A DNA stretch of 64,000 nt from a virus. The position numbers were made by a program, and so were the translations under genes. This document shows, piece after piece, positions 37,245 through 45,834 of this stretch. Under the pieces are notes generated by a model. That model was not told the origin of the DNA. It did not search any database and saw only the letters and a list, made by a program, of their open reading frames with translations. Where the stretch lies: positions 92,733 through 156,732 of the IMG/VR virus record IMGVR_UViG_3300043411_001639. One strand, written 5' to 3'. Positions within the stretch are counted from its first letter, which is position 1; every line of letters starts with the position of its first letter.

Positions 37245-37533
37245 TTTCTCTTACTCCTGTTGCATCAAGAATCTCCATGAACAAGTCATAGTTTTCTTTG
37301 TGTTTTACTTTTTGCTTCAAACTAACAGTTTGCATAGCAATCTTAAGTGTTTTGGTATCAAGCTTAGAACTAAACTCTTCAACCAAAGCTTTTTCATCTT
37401 CTTTTAGAAGTTCTTGTTCGTTCTTAACAACTTGATATCTCTTCATGAACTCATCAACTATTGGTTGAAGTTCAGTTAAAGACATTGGTTGTGAATCAGG
37501 TTCATTATTATCTTGTTTTTTTTTACGTGCCAT
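37237..37533 (-). CDS. Hypothetical small helical protein, 98 aa
   Basis: The protein is lysine-rich at the start (M-A-R-K-K-K-Q-D), then two helices separated by L-D-T-K-T-L-K-I-A. The build vaguely resembles small DNA-binding coiled coils, but this is not strong enough for a call. It is part of the minus-strand operon. Confidence 0.5.
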   Translation of the reverse strand: MARKKKQDNNEPDSQPMSLTELQPIVDEFMKRYQVVKNEQELLKEDEKALVEEFSSKLDTKTLKIAMQTVSLKQKVKHKENYDLFMEILDATGVRENG

Positions 37534-37562
37534 AACATAAAAAAGAATGTAATAAACGAACG

Positions 37563-38591
37563 TTATTGTATAGTGATGCTATTGATCTGAGCTATAAGTT
37601 TGTCAATGTCACTCTTAGCAGATGGTACTTGTTGTTTCAACTGTTCTAACTCAACTAAAATCTGTTTTTTATACTCTTTTTTTACTGCAATTACAACAAC
37701 CTTCTTAGAACCTTCAACATCTTGAGCTGATATAGCTTTGGTTTTAAATCCTTTTGATAGTTGTTGTTGCAGAGCACTGCCTTTTGATCCTAGTATTTTT
37801 ATCAGTTGTGAGTAGTCGGCATTTAAAACCTCTGTAATCGTTTGAAATATTGCAGATAGTATTTCTTGCCTAACTAATTTAATCTCCCCTAGTGACTCTT
37901 CAGAAACCTCTGGCAAGGGATTATCTTCCTTTTCAAATATAACAGATTCAAACACAGCAAAATTCTTCTCTTTGTTCCACCAGTGTTTTCTATCATCTGG
38001 ATCAAGATGAGGTTTTGGATGAGCATGATGTGAATTATGTTCCATGTCTAAACCTAGAACTTCAAATACTTCTCTGGTAATTTCTGGAGAGAACTGAGTT
38101 AGTTTAGTACCAAGAAACAAGGTAGGATCAAGAAGAAAAGCCATGCCTTGTAAGTCATGGTCTTTTAACATATCTAGGTTTCTGTGTATAACACCAGCAT
38201 ATCTGCTATGAAGTTTTGATAACTTATCATCTAAGTTCTTCTTGATAACTTCCCAATTATCTGTTTTCATAAACGGAACTATGAGTTTTGGAACATTGGT
38301 AATAAGATATTTTAGTGTTTGAACTGCACTTGTTGTTAGGTTTTTAACCCCATAAACTGCTGTGTTAAAAATATCTGTTAAAGGTCTAACAAATGTTGTT
38401 ATTAAAGGATCAGTCCAAGGCGAAGCATTACCAGCACCTTCATATCCTCCACCCATTCCGCCATGTAATCCAGAAGGATAACCAGTGCTATAACTACTAT
38501 CTCCCCCACCATCACCCCCTCCATCATCTTCAACTAAAATAACAGATTCAACCAGTTGTTTTATTCTTATTTTGTTTCTTTTTTGACTCAT
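37563..38591 (-). CDS. Putative internal head protein with targeting peptide and Gly-rich linker
   Basis: The 342-residue protein starts with a basic then hydrophobic peptide M-S-Q-K-R-N-K-I-R-I-K-Q-L-V-E-S-V-I-L-V-E, ending in L-V-E (residue 21), followed by a 40-residue Gly/Asp/Ser-rich linker. A second, similar F-E-S-V-I-F-E-K-E-D occurs at residues 214-223, after a His-rich H-N-S-H-H-A-H region (about 185-191). Both sites fit the [I/L]-x-E rule for gp21-type proteases. The C-terminal third is helical. It heads the minus-strand operon. Function not recognised. Confidence 0.6.
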   Translation of the reverse strand: MSQKRNKIRIKQLVESVILVEDDGGGDGGGDSSYSTGYPSGLHGGMGGGYEGAGNASPWTDPLITTFVRPLTDIFNTAVYGVKNLTTSAVQTLKYLITNVPKLIVPFMKTDNWEVIKKNLDDKLSKLHSRYAGVIHRNLDMLKDHDLQGMAFLLDPTLFLGTKLTQFSPEITREVFEVLGLDMEHNSHHAHPKPHLDPDDRKHWWNKEKNFAVFESVIFEKEDNPLPEVSEESLGEIKLVRQEILSAIFQTITEVLNADYSQLIKILGSKGSALQQQLSKGFKTKAISAQDVEGSKKVVVIAVKKEYKKQILVELEQLKQQVPSAKSDIDKLIAQINSITIQ

Positions 38592-38901
38592 TTATTTCTC
38601 TAAGTTTCCAACCTCTGGTTTTATGTTTGTTCTTGTTCCATTGTTTTTTGTCATGAAGTTTTAAAGGATCTATATAAACTTCGTTGCCTGATATCTGTTT
38701 CCAAAACTTAATTATTTCTCTCTCAAGTCTGTTGATAGAATGTTTTTTAGATTTTGGATGACGAGTGCTAAACCTTTTCCTTTGTTTGTTGTTGATGTTG
38801 TTTAACAGTTCTCTCTTGATCCTAAACCAATCCACAGTAACATTTTGTATGTATAGATAGATAAATCTTATTTTTAGTTGCAAGTATTTACTCAGTCTCA
38901 T
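38548..38901 (-). CDS. Small very basic protein, 117 aa
   Basis: The start is set at ATG 38901 because an AAGG ribosome site lies five bases upstream; a longer frame starting at 38958 would run far into the divergent gene. The protein is highly basic (many Lys, Arg, Asn) with W-F-R-I-K-R-E-L-L and R-H-P-K-S-K-K-H. It overlaps the next gene by 44 bases, which is unusual for this genome. A nucleic-acid-binding role is possible but unproven. Confidence 0.4.
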   Translation of the reverse strand: MRLSKYLQLKIRFIYLYIQNVTVDWFRIKRELLNNINNKQRKRFSTRHPKSKKHSINRLEREIIKFWKQISGNEVYIDPLKLHDKKQWNKNKHKTRGWKLREINESKKKQNKNKTTG

Positions 38902-38906
38902 ATGAT
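38878..38906 (+). promoter_or_regulatory. Sigma70-like promoter immediately before the nucleotidyltransferase gene
   Basis: TTGCAA (38878-38883), a 17-base spacer, then TATGAT (38901-38906), followed after six bases by the GTG start at 38913. A transcript from this box would begin at or next to the start codon. The same elements and distance occur before the gene at 47887. Confidence 0.5.
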
Positions 38907-38912
38907 AACCTT

Positions 38913-39461
38913 GTGATAAAGTATGGATATATAAATGGTTGTTTTCAACCTCTAACAAATGGACACGCTAAACTAATAATCAATGCAGCCAAACAGGTTG
39001 ATTACCTTTGTGTGTTTAAATCTGTCAAACAACGTGATAAACAATTTGAATGGTGGTATTTTGAATATGTGTGGTCATTGTTACTAAAAGAATTAGAAGA
39101 ACAAAAATTAACCAACGTAAGATTTATAGGAACTGTTCAAAGTCCTAGAAAAGATGTGTTGGTACATCTTCATTGGTTTGATCAAATGCAAACCAACAAC
39201 TCTGAACACTGGTTGTTCTCTGATGAACAAGATATTATAGAAGATTCACAATTAGAAAAATTCTGTCCGGCTTTATTAAAAAACAGCCAAATAATAAAAC
39301 ACCAAACTCCAAGAGAACTAACAGACGGTATTTCAGGAACCAAAATGAGAAACTGGTTCAAAGAGAATAACCAATTAGAATTTTTAAAAGGTTTACCTGA
39401 ATTTATACCAGACCAAGTCAAAGTTGACATCTGGAACTACGCCAAACAAACTAATAAATAA
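38913..39461 (+). CDS. Nucleotidyltransferase of the HIGH superfamily (NMNAT/PPAT-like)
   Basis: This 182-residue protein begins G-Y-I-N-G-C-F-Q-P-L-T-N-G-H-A, the T-x-G-H motif (residues 15-18) after a first beta strand, and has I-S-G-T-K-M-R (140-146), the second nucleotide-binding motif. Such enzymes transfer AMP or CMP, for example in NAD, CoA or phospholipid synthesis; the exact substrate is not clear. Among phages, NMNAT-type enzymes help rebuild NAD. The start is GTG 38913, with the promoter ending seven bases upstream, so it may be translated from a leaderless mRNA. The portal gene follows 25 bases later. Confidence 0.75.
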   Translation: MIKYGYINGCFQPLTNGHAKLIINAAKQVDYLCVFKSVKQRDKQFEWWYFEYVWSLLLKELEEQKLTNVRFIGTVQSPRKDVLVHLHWFDQMQTNNSEHWLFSDEQDIIEDSQLEKFCPALLKNSQIIKHQTPRELTDGISGTKMRNWFKENNQLEFLKGLPEFIPDQVKVDIWNYAKQTNK

Positions 39462-39486
39462 AGCCTATATTTATGCCATATAGTTT

Positions 39487-41400
39487 ATGGCACAATCTTC
39501 TTCTCCCAATAATAAAAACACAACTTTCTTTCAGGATTTAACAAGGCTGTTCAGACAAGGGCCTTTAATCCGTAGAAAAATCAAAGCAGGAGTTCAACCT
39601 GCCGCCAACAACATTGACACTAAAAGTCCTATCAACAATCTAGGGAACTATGGTTTTGGTTCTTTCAGGCGTGCTGTATCTTCACCTTTCTCAACACAGG
39701 GGACATATGGACAGATTGACCGAGAGATTAGATATGCTGAATACCAAGACATGGAATATTATTCAGAAACCTCTAAAGCTCTGGATCTCTATGCTGATGA
39801 AACTTGTTCTGGGGATGAGAATGGCCGTTGTTTCCATGTTTTCTCAGACAGTCCTGAGATTCAAAGATCTCTTGAAGAACTGTTTTATGATATCTGCAAT
39901 GCAGACTTTGACCTAAGAAGATGGGTTAGAGACTTTTGTAAGTACGGTGAGTGCTACCTCCATGTTGAAGTTGAACCAAATGAAGGAGTAACAGGAATAA
40001 CTCCATTGTCTGTTAACGATGTTGACAGAGAAGAGGGATTTGATGAAAAAAACAAAAGTGCAGTAAGATTTAAAGTTAAATCAGCTATGTCAAACTCAAG
40101 ATACCTTGAAAACTGGCAGGTATTGCATTTTAGAAGAGTAGGAAATGACTGGTTTCTTCCCTATGGTACTAGTTTACTAGAACCTGCTAGAAGACCTTGG
40201 AGACAATTAATTTTGATGGAAGATGCTATGATGGTTTATAGACTGATTAGATCTCCAGAAAGAAGAGTGTTTTATATTGACGTAACAGGTATAAAACCCG
40301 AACAAGTGCCAAATTTCATGGAACAGGTTGAAAGCTCCATGAAAAGAAACATTTCTGTTGATAGATTAACAGGAAGATCAGATCTAAGACATGCAGCACT
40401 TGATCCTCTTGATGATTATTTTCTACCTACTAGACCTAACAACCTAACAAAAATTGAAAGTCTTCCAGGTGCTCAACATATAACAGCAATAGAAGACATT
40501 GAATATATCCAAAGAAAACTAACGGCAGCTCTAGGAATACCAAGAGCCTATCTTTCCTATGATGATGGACTAGGAAGCAAAGCAAGTCTTTCCCAAGAGG
40601 ATATCAGATTTGCTAGAACCATCAACAACATCCAGAAAGTTATCATAGCAGAACTTAACCAACTTGCAGTTCTACATCTTTATGCTCAAGGATTTGACGG
40701 AGAAGATCTAGTAAACTTTGAACTAAAACTTAGTTCACCAAGCACGTTAGCTGTTCAGCAAAAACTTAACCTTTGGGCACAAAAATTTGAAGTAGCTGAT
40801 GCTGCAAAACAGAGTGAACTTGTAAATGAAGAATGGATTATGTCTAACATCTTAGAATTAAGAAAAGATGATATTATTCAAATTTTTGCTGGAAAAGAAA
40901 GAGATGTTATCAGAAACAAAACCTTGGATGCATTAGAACCACCTAATCCAAAAGACAAAACAACAGACGATGCTATTTTAAATCCTTTTGATCCAACAAA
41001 CTATCAAGTTCCTAGTACAACAGGGAAGGAAAACACAGATGATAGTCAACAGTCAGTCTCAGGTTCCATAACCATAACTCCCCTCTCTCCCCCCTATATG
41101 AATAGGATTACACAACAGTCTATCTTCAACCCTGATGCCCTTCCTATCAAGACTAATTACCAACCTCAAGGATTTATGAAGACTATGTTTGGGGAGGAAC
41201 AATCAACCAAGACAGGGCTTCTTAGTTCTATTCTAACAGAAGACTTGAAGACTGGTTTTGAATTCAAACAAAAGAACAGTTTCATTGGAAAAGTATTGAG
41301 AGAAAAACTTAATGCATTTAAAGTTTCAAAACAACTAAACACCAACTCTAAATCAGAAATAGTCTTTGATTTGCAAATTATAAACGAAAACATCAAATAA
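39487..41400 (+). CDS. Portal protein, T4 gp20-like
   Basis: The 637-residue protein shows the T4 portal core: I-R-Y-A-E-Y-Q-D-M-E, A-L-D-L-Y-A-D-E-T-C, L-R-R-W-V-R-D-F-C-K-Y-G, V-L-H-F-R-R and Q-L-I-L-M-E-D-A-M-M-V-Y-R-L-I-R, plus L-P-G-A-Q-H-I-T-A-I-E-D. Twelve copies form the head vertex through which TerL pumps DNA and on which the head assembles. The C-terminal 150 residues are less conserved and Pro/Ser-rich. It starts the portal-protease-scaffold-capsid operon. Confidence 0.92.
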   Translation: MAQSSSPNNKNTTFFQDLTRLFRQGPLIRRKIKAGVQPAANNIDTKSPINNLGNYGFGSFRRAVSSPFSTQGTYGQIDREIRYAEYQDMEYYSETSKALDLYADETCSGDENGRCFHVFSDSPEIQRSLEELFYDICNADFDLRRWVRDFCKYGECYLHVEVEPNEGVTGITPLSVNDVDREEGFDEKNKSAVRFKVKSAMSNSRYLENWQVLHFRRVGNDWFLPYGTSLLEPARRPWRQLILMEDAMMVYRLIRSPERRVFYIDVTGIKPEQVPNFMEQVESSMKRNISVDRLTGRSDLRHAALDPLDDYFLPTRPNNLTKIESLPGAQHITAIEDIEYIQRKLTAALGIPRAYLSYDDGLGSKASLSQEDIRFARTINNIQKVIIAELNQLAVLHLYAQGFDGEDLVNFELKLSSPSTLAVQQKLNLWAQKFEVADAAKQSELVNEEWIMSNILELRKDDIIQIFAGKERDVIRNKTLDALEPPNPKDKTTDDAILNPFDPTNYQVPSTTGKENTDDSQQSVSGSITITPLSPPYMNRITQQSIFNPDALPIKTNYQPQGFMKTMFGEEQSTKTGLLSSILTEDLKTGFEFKQKNSFIGKVLREKLNAFKVSKQLNTNSKSEIVFDLQIINENIK

Positions 41401-41444
41401 TCTGAGATAGTTAATGATAACGGAAAAGCACCAACGGAAAACAA

Positions 41445-42326
41445 ATGTTGAAGCACAATAAAAAAAGAAACACAGGAATTTTATATCATTCACTAGTAAA
41501 TCTTATTGCTGAAGGTATAGTTGAGTCAGATGATAACAAAATAAAACTCTCAAAAGGGCTGATATTAAAACACTTTTCTCCTGGTAGTTGTTTGCTAACA
41601 GAACTTAAATGTTTCAACTCTTTGGTTGACAGAAAAACTTATCAATTTAATACCATTCAGGAAGCTAAAATTTTAGTTGATAAAATCAAGCAAACAGCTT
41701 CAAAAATTTATCAAGAAAAACTAGATCTTGAAAAAACTGCTTTGATTCATGAAATTAATAAAACTATTGGAGCAGAACTGTTTTCCAAGTCAATATCTCA
41801 GTATAAAATACTTGCAACAGTACAAACAGTTTTTAATACTTCAAGAAATAAAACTCTGTTAGAACAATCATTTGATAAATTTTATGAACTGGAACAACAG
41901 ATTTATAACTTCCTGGTTGAAAAATCTCAACCAGGAATAAACAGTGATCTGGTTTCAATAGATGAAATTCTAAACTCTGATTATCAAACTTTAACACTAA
42001 AAATTTTTGAAAATAAAATAGAACAAAAATTTAAAGATAATTTTAACTCGGAACAAAAAAAGATAATACGACTATATCTGAACGGTGAGACTGATCAACT
42101 AATTTCTGAACTAAACGGAATAAAGAACCGGGTATTAACAAAAACCTTGTTAGAATCTGAGACTAAACAGGTAGTCAAGGAAGACAAAGTTCTGGGTGAT
42201 AAACTAGGAGCTATTAAAACAGTTCTTGAACAGACTGAACTTTCATCTAATAAACAAGATATAGGGTTGATTCTGAATGTTTTAAGTTTAGAGACTGAAC
42301 TATTGGCAGAAGGAACTGGAGAATAA
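41445..42326 (+). CDS. Putative prohead core protein, 293 aa
   Basis: Its place between portal and protease is where T4 prohead core genes (67, 68) lie. The protein is helical, Lys/Glu/Leu-rich, and starts with a basic peptide followed by L-V-N-L-I-A-E-G-I-V-E-S-D-D, which contains two [I/L]-x-E sites (residues 21-23 and 25-27) like those cut by gp21. This suits a scaffold or core protein that is processed. No direct family match is claimed. Confidence 0.55.
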   Translation: MLKHNKKRNTGILYHSLVNLIAEGIVESDDNKIKLSKGLILKHFSPGSCLLTELKCFNSLVDRKTYQFNTIQEAKILVDKIKQTASKIYQEKLDLEKTALIHEINKTIGAELFSKSISQYKILATVQTVFNTSRNKTLLEQSFDKFYELEQQIYNFLVEKSQPGINSDLVSIDEILNSDYQTLTLKIFENKIEQKFKDNFNSEQKKIIRLYLNGETDQLISELNGIKNRVLTKTLLESETKQVVKEDKVLGDKLGAIKTVLEQTELSSNKQDIGLILNVLSLETELLAEGTGE

Positions 42327-42330
42327 TACT

Positions 42331-42951
42331 ATGTCAAACAAAAAGATGTTGCTAGAAAACTCTATTATATTTGAGTACAACGATCAAAAAATCACACAAG
42401 AAGACAATGGTTGTATGATAGTAGAGGGAATAGTTCAGAGAGCAGATGCAGAAAATCATAATGGCAGAAGCTATCCTTATCAAACACTTGTTAAAGAAGT
42501 AGAGAACTACAAGAAAAAAATTCGTGATAAATGTGCTTGGGGTGAACTTGACCACAGAGACTCTCCTACTATTGAGATGGAAAAAGTATCACATAGATTT
42601 CTTGACATCTGGGAAGAAAATAAAACTTTCTATGCCAAGGTACAGGTTTTAGGAGCTCCAACAAAGGGAGCTATAATTCAAACAATGATTAGAGCAGGTG
42701 GCAAACCTGGAATATCTTCAAGAGCCCTTGGTTCTGTAAAAAAACAAGGTGGTATTGATGTAGTACAAGAAGACTTACAACTAATTTGTTGGGATTTTGT
42801 TTCTGACCCTAGTACCCATGGAGCTTATATGAATCTTAGAGAAGGGAAAGAAATAGATCTTGAAGAGTTTAACAAAACTCTAACTAAACCCGAAAAAGTT
42901 GATAGAATAGCAAATGATATTCTAGAATATATCAAAAGATCTGTAAAATAA
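42331..42951 (+). CDS. Prohead core protease, T4 gp21-like (S80 family)
   Basis: The 206-residue protein has the HK97/gp21 protease layout: N-G-R-S-Y-P after strand one, G-E-L-D-H-R-D with catalytic His75, and P-G-I-S-S-R-A-L-G with the catalytic serine (129/130), then a C-W-D-F-V-S-D-P strand. It cleaves scaffold, capsid and internal proteins after [I/L]-x-E during head maturation. Its own N-terminus contains S-I-I-F-E at residues 11-15, a likely self-cleavage site. A ribosome site (GGAG) precedes the ATG. Confidence 0.88.
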   Translation: MSNKKMLLENSIIFEYNDQKITQEDNGCMIVEGIVQRADAENHNGRSYPYQTLVKEVENYKKKIRDKCAWGELDHRDSPTIEMEKVSHRFLDIWEENKTFYAKVQVLGAPTKGAIIQTMIRAGGKPGISSRALGSVKKQGGIDVVQEDLQLICWDFVSDPSTHGAYMNLREGKEIDLEEFNKTLTKPEKVDRIANDILEYIKRSVK

Positions 42952-42955
42952 TATT

Positions 42956-43354
42956 ATGAAAATCACAGAATCATCATTGAAAGCTATCATAAAAGAATGT
43001 CTTAAAGAAGTTTTATCTGAAATGGTGTTACAAGAACATCAAACAACAACAACTCAGAGAACTCAGCAAACAAATCCATTGATAGGGTTGATAGCTGCTA
43101 GTGCTGCAAAAGGGAATCCTGAACAGAAAAAACTTTATGAAGGAATATTAACAGACGCTGTGTTAAACAGTCGTGATTCTGAAGTTATTCCAGCCGATGC
43201 TCTTAATCAGTTCAAACAACAGCAATCTCAACAACAACCTTCCGGTCCTCAAGCTAACAACACTTCAAAATATCCTAACAGATGGGCAGAACTAGCATTC
43301 AGTAACAACTCTAGTGAGTTAACTGGTTTGTTAGCTAGTAAAATGTCTGATTAA
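42956..43354 (+). CDS. Putative internal or core protein with MKIT-type targeting peptide
   Basis: The 132-residue protein opens M-K-I-T-E-S-S-L-K-A-I-I-K-E, an amphipathic helix running to V-L-S-E (residue 22) and V-L-Q-E (27), both [I/L]-x-E sites. The N-terminus is nearly the same as that of the gene at 61042. The remainder is Gln/Asn/Ser-rich and low in complexity. Position directly after the protease supports a head-core substrate. Confidence 0.55.
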   Translation: MKITESSLKAIIKECLKEVLSEMVLQEHQTTTTQRTQQTNPLIGLIAASAAKGNPEQKKLYEGILTDAVLNSRDSEVIPADALNQFKQQQSQQQPSGPQANNTSKYPNRWAELAFSNNSSELTGLLASKMSD

Positions 43355-43398
43355 TTAAATCTTCGTATATTTAATAATCAGGATAATAAAACTAAACT

Positions 43399-43896
43399 AT
43401 GTCAACAATGCGTTATTTAACAGTAGTAACCCCATTTTCTACTTTTGCGGTAGGTAATGCTGATTCACTAAGCATGAGAAATGCTTTCCCAAGTTCACCT
43501 ATGTATAACGGGAGCTATTCAACAGAAGAACAAGTACAAAATGCTTTTCTAAGACCTGCTGAATATAACCCAACAACTGGAGAGATTAATGATGGAGGCT
43601 ATGCTTTCGGAACAATCAATGTTGAATATCGTGACTCTCCTAACCTTACAGAAGTAAGAGTAGGTGGTGGTGGTTTACCAGGATCACCTTGGGCTCCAAA
43701 CATTGCAAGTCCGGGTGAAGGAAATGGTGACAATGCCTCTGCTATTCCAGCAACAGGTGTTGCAGCTACTTTAACAAACAGAGGTGCTGGTGGAGCATGG
43801 TCGGGGGATGGTTTAGCTTCTCCAAGTGTAACAGCTAGAAGATTGGTTCCAAGAAGATTAGGGGGCTTAGTTCCTGGTTTTGGTGGACGAGTTTAA
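43399..43896 (+). CDS. Hypothetical Gly-rich protein, 165 aa
   Basis: Rich in Gly, Ala, Ser, Asn and Pro with few charged residues; the end is arginine-rich (R-R-L-V-P-R-R-L-G-G). It lies among head genes, but no domain is recognised. The 44-base upstream gap has AT-rich sequence and no clear ribosome site. Confidence 0.5.
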   Translation: MSTMRYLTVVTPFSTFAVGNADSLSMRNAFPSSPMYNGSYSTEEQVQNAFLRPAEYNPTTGEINDGGYAFGTINVEYRDSPNLTEVRVGGGGLPGSPWAPNIASPGEGNGDNASAIPATGVAATLTNRGAGGAWSGDGLASPSVTARRLVPRRLGGLVPGFGGRV

Positions 43897-43921
43897 TAAA
43901 TAACTTAGTAGAAAGCATGAA

Positions 43922-45799
43922 ATGACAAAGAAGCAACAAGCAACAACCTCAAACCTATACGAAGAATCACTTCTTGAGATAGACAAATATAAAGAAGTAG
44001 CTATGCAAGAAGCCAAGAGAGCAGTTCTTGATAGTATTACTCCTTTGATTAGAAAACAACTGGATATAAATTTAAACAGTTTAACAGAACAACAAACAAA
44101 ACTTTTTGAAGAAGAAGGAGATCCGTTTGCTGTTGACGAAACACAAACTTCTGAACAACAACCTTTGCCTCCTACTCAAACTCCTGAACCTGTTACTGGA
44201 GAACAACCACCACTTCCAGTTGATAATACTACTCCTCCCGTTGCTGCTCCTGCTCCAACAGATATTGCAACAACACAACCAGAAGTGCCAACAGATTTAC
44301 CTGTAGCTGTTCCTTCAGCAATGGGTCTTAACATACCAATGCCAGGGGCTGATGGAAAAATAGTTGTAGATCTTAGTTTGTTACTAGCAGGTTCAGGTGA
44401 TCTATTAGAATCACCTCCCTTAACTCCAGAACAACCTGATTTAACAGGTGGCGCTGTTGATCCAATGAGTCCTCCTCCTACAGATGTTGGTGGTTTTCCA
44501 GATCCTTCTATGACTCCCGCTCCTCCAACAGAGGGACTTGAATCAAACCCATTCAAAGAATGGAAATCAAGATTCACAAAACTTTACAGTCTAACTGAAT
44601 CGGTTAAAACAACTCTTGGAAAACAAACTCTGATGGAAAAACTATCAGATTCTCAACAAGAACTAATAGAACTAAATCAATCAAACAAGTTGTCTTCAGA
44701 GAAATTTGAATTCTACAACGAGTTCGTAGAAAAATTTTATAATGTTCTTAAAGGAAATATAAACGAAAGCAATATTTATCCCAAGAATACAGAGGAAGTA
44801 ATGTTAAACAAAAAGAAATCATCAGTAGCAGCTTTTGCTCAGTCTTTGTTCCTTTCTGAAGCCACACATCAAGGTTTCGGTGACGGTGAAAAAGTACCTA
44901 AAGGGAAAGAAGAACTTGGCAAAGATGAATCATCAAAACACGCTATGAAAATTAGCGGAAAGAAACCAGAAGATCCAGGTAAAGCCAAAGCTTTAGTTGT
45001 TGAAGAAGAAGAAGTAGTAGAAGAAGGTGAAGAACCCGAAGTTACTACAGAAGTAAAACAACCCGATGGTCCAAGAGACAAGTCAGAAGGTTGGACAAAA
45101 GCAAAAGTAGCAAACAAAAAAGCTAAACTAAAAGAACAAGCTGATATGATTGCAAAACAACTTCAAGAATGTGAACAAATGGAATCTTCAATGATGACAG
45201 ATGATATGGGTGGTTCAGTAGAAGAAAGAGTTGGAAACGTTACTCTTCATGCAGACAATGTAACTATTGTTACTTCTGGTGGGACTGAAGAAGATCTATC
45301 AGGTATGAGTGATGATGATGAACTAGATGTTGTTCCAGATGAAGGTGAAGAATCTTCTTTTGGTGGTGGGGATGACGATGTTGATCTAGGAGACGATACT
45401 GAAGAAGACGAAGAACCTGCGGTTAAGTCAGAATCACTAAAACGTCTTCAAAAAGAGCACAGAGAACTACAACTTGTTACTGCTCAAAGTTTGTATCTTA
45501 ATAAACTTTTTGCAAAAGAAGGTGTAACTCTTGGTATGAAGAAAAAAATAACAGAGTATATGGACAAGGCAAAATCCTTGACCGAAGCTAAAGAAGTTTA
45601 TTTCAAACTCAAAGGAACACTAGATGAAAATCTAGGTAAACAACAAGGTAAGGGTAAACTAGTAGAAAACAAAGGTGCAACTGCATCAAGTGGCGCAACA
45701 CCAGCAAAGAAAGTTGTAAGTGAAAATACTACAACAACTCATAGCGGTCCTTTTTCCACTGAAAGATTTATGCACTTAGCAGGAATTGCAAAGAAATAA
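43922..45799 (+). CDS. Prohead scaffold protein (T4 gp22-like role)
   Basis: This 625-residue protein lies between protease and capsid genes. It opens with a helical segment, has a Pro/Thr-rich disordered middle (about 60-215), then helices, and an acidic low-complexity stretch (about 445-500, runs of D and E). The C-terminus (G-P-F-S-T-E-R-F-M-H-L-A-G-I) looks like a conserved scaffold tail that contacts the capsid. Scaffold proteins form the core on which gp23 polymerises and are removed by the protease. Sequence conservation is too low for a direct gp22 match; the call rests on position and composition. Confidence 0.7.
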   Translation: MTKKQQATTSNLYEESLLEIDKYKEVAMQEAKRAVLDSITPLIRKQLDINLNSLTEQQTKLFEEEGDPFAVDETQTSEQQPLPPTQTPEPVTGEQPPLPVDNTTPPVAAPAPTDIATTQPEVPTDLPVAVPSAMGLNIPMPGADGKIVVDLSLLLAGSGDLLESPPLTPEQPDLTGGAVDPMSPPPTDVGGFPDPSMTPAPPTEGLESNPFKEWKSRFTKLYSLTESVKTTLGKQTLMEKLSDSQQELIELNQSNKLSSEKFEFYNEFVEKFYNVLKGNINESNIYPKNTEEVMLNKKKSSVAAFAQSLFLSEATHQGFGDGEKVPKGKEELGKDESSKHAMKISGKKPEDPGKAKALVVEEEEVVEEGEEPEVTTEVKQPDGPRDKSEGWTKAKVANKKAKLKEQADMIAKQLQECEQMESSMMTDDMGGSVEERVGNVTLHADNVTIVTSGGTEEDLSGMSDDDELDVVPDEGEESSFGGGDDDVDLGDDTEEDEEPAVKSESLKRLQKEHRELQLVTAQSLYLNKLFAKEGVTLGMKKKITEYMDKAKSLTEAKEVYFKLKGTLDENLGKQQGKGKLVENKGATASSGATPAKKVVSENTTTTHSGPFSTERFMHLAGIAKK

Positions 45800-45834
45800 T
45801 CAAACAGGAATATAGATATAAAAAGGAATAAAAT

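Noticed and set aside
37237-37533. Resemblance to GapR-like (DUF2312) DNA-binding coiled coils
   Set aside because: Only the helix spacing and lysine content are alike; no conserved residues could be matched with confidence.
44176-44577. 133-codon Gly/Ser-rich frame on the minus strand
   Set aside because: It mirrors the Pro/Thr-rich low-complexity part of the scaffold gene; the composition is an antisense artefact.
45817-45824. TATAAAAA before the capsid gene, close to the T4 late promoter element
   Set aside because: It overlaps the ribosome site; a transcript starting from it would lose that site. Composition is AT-rich, so chance matches are expected.
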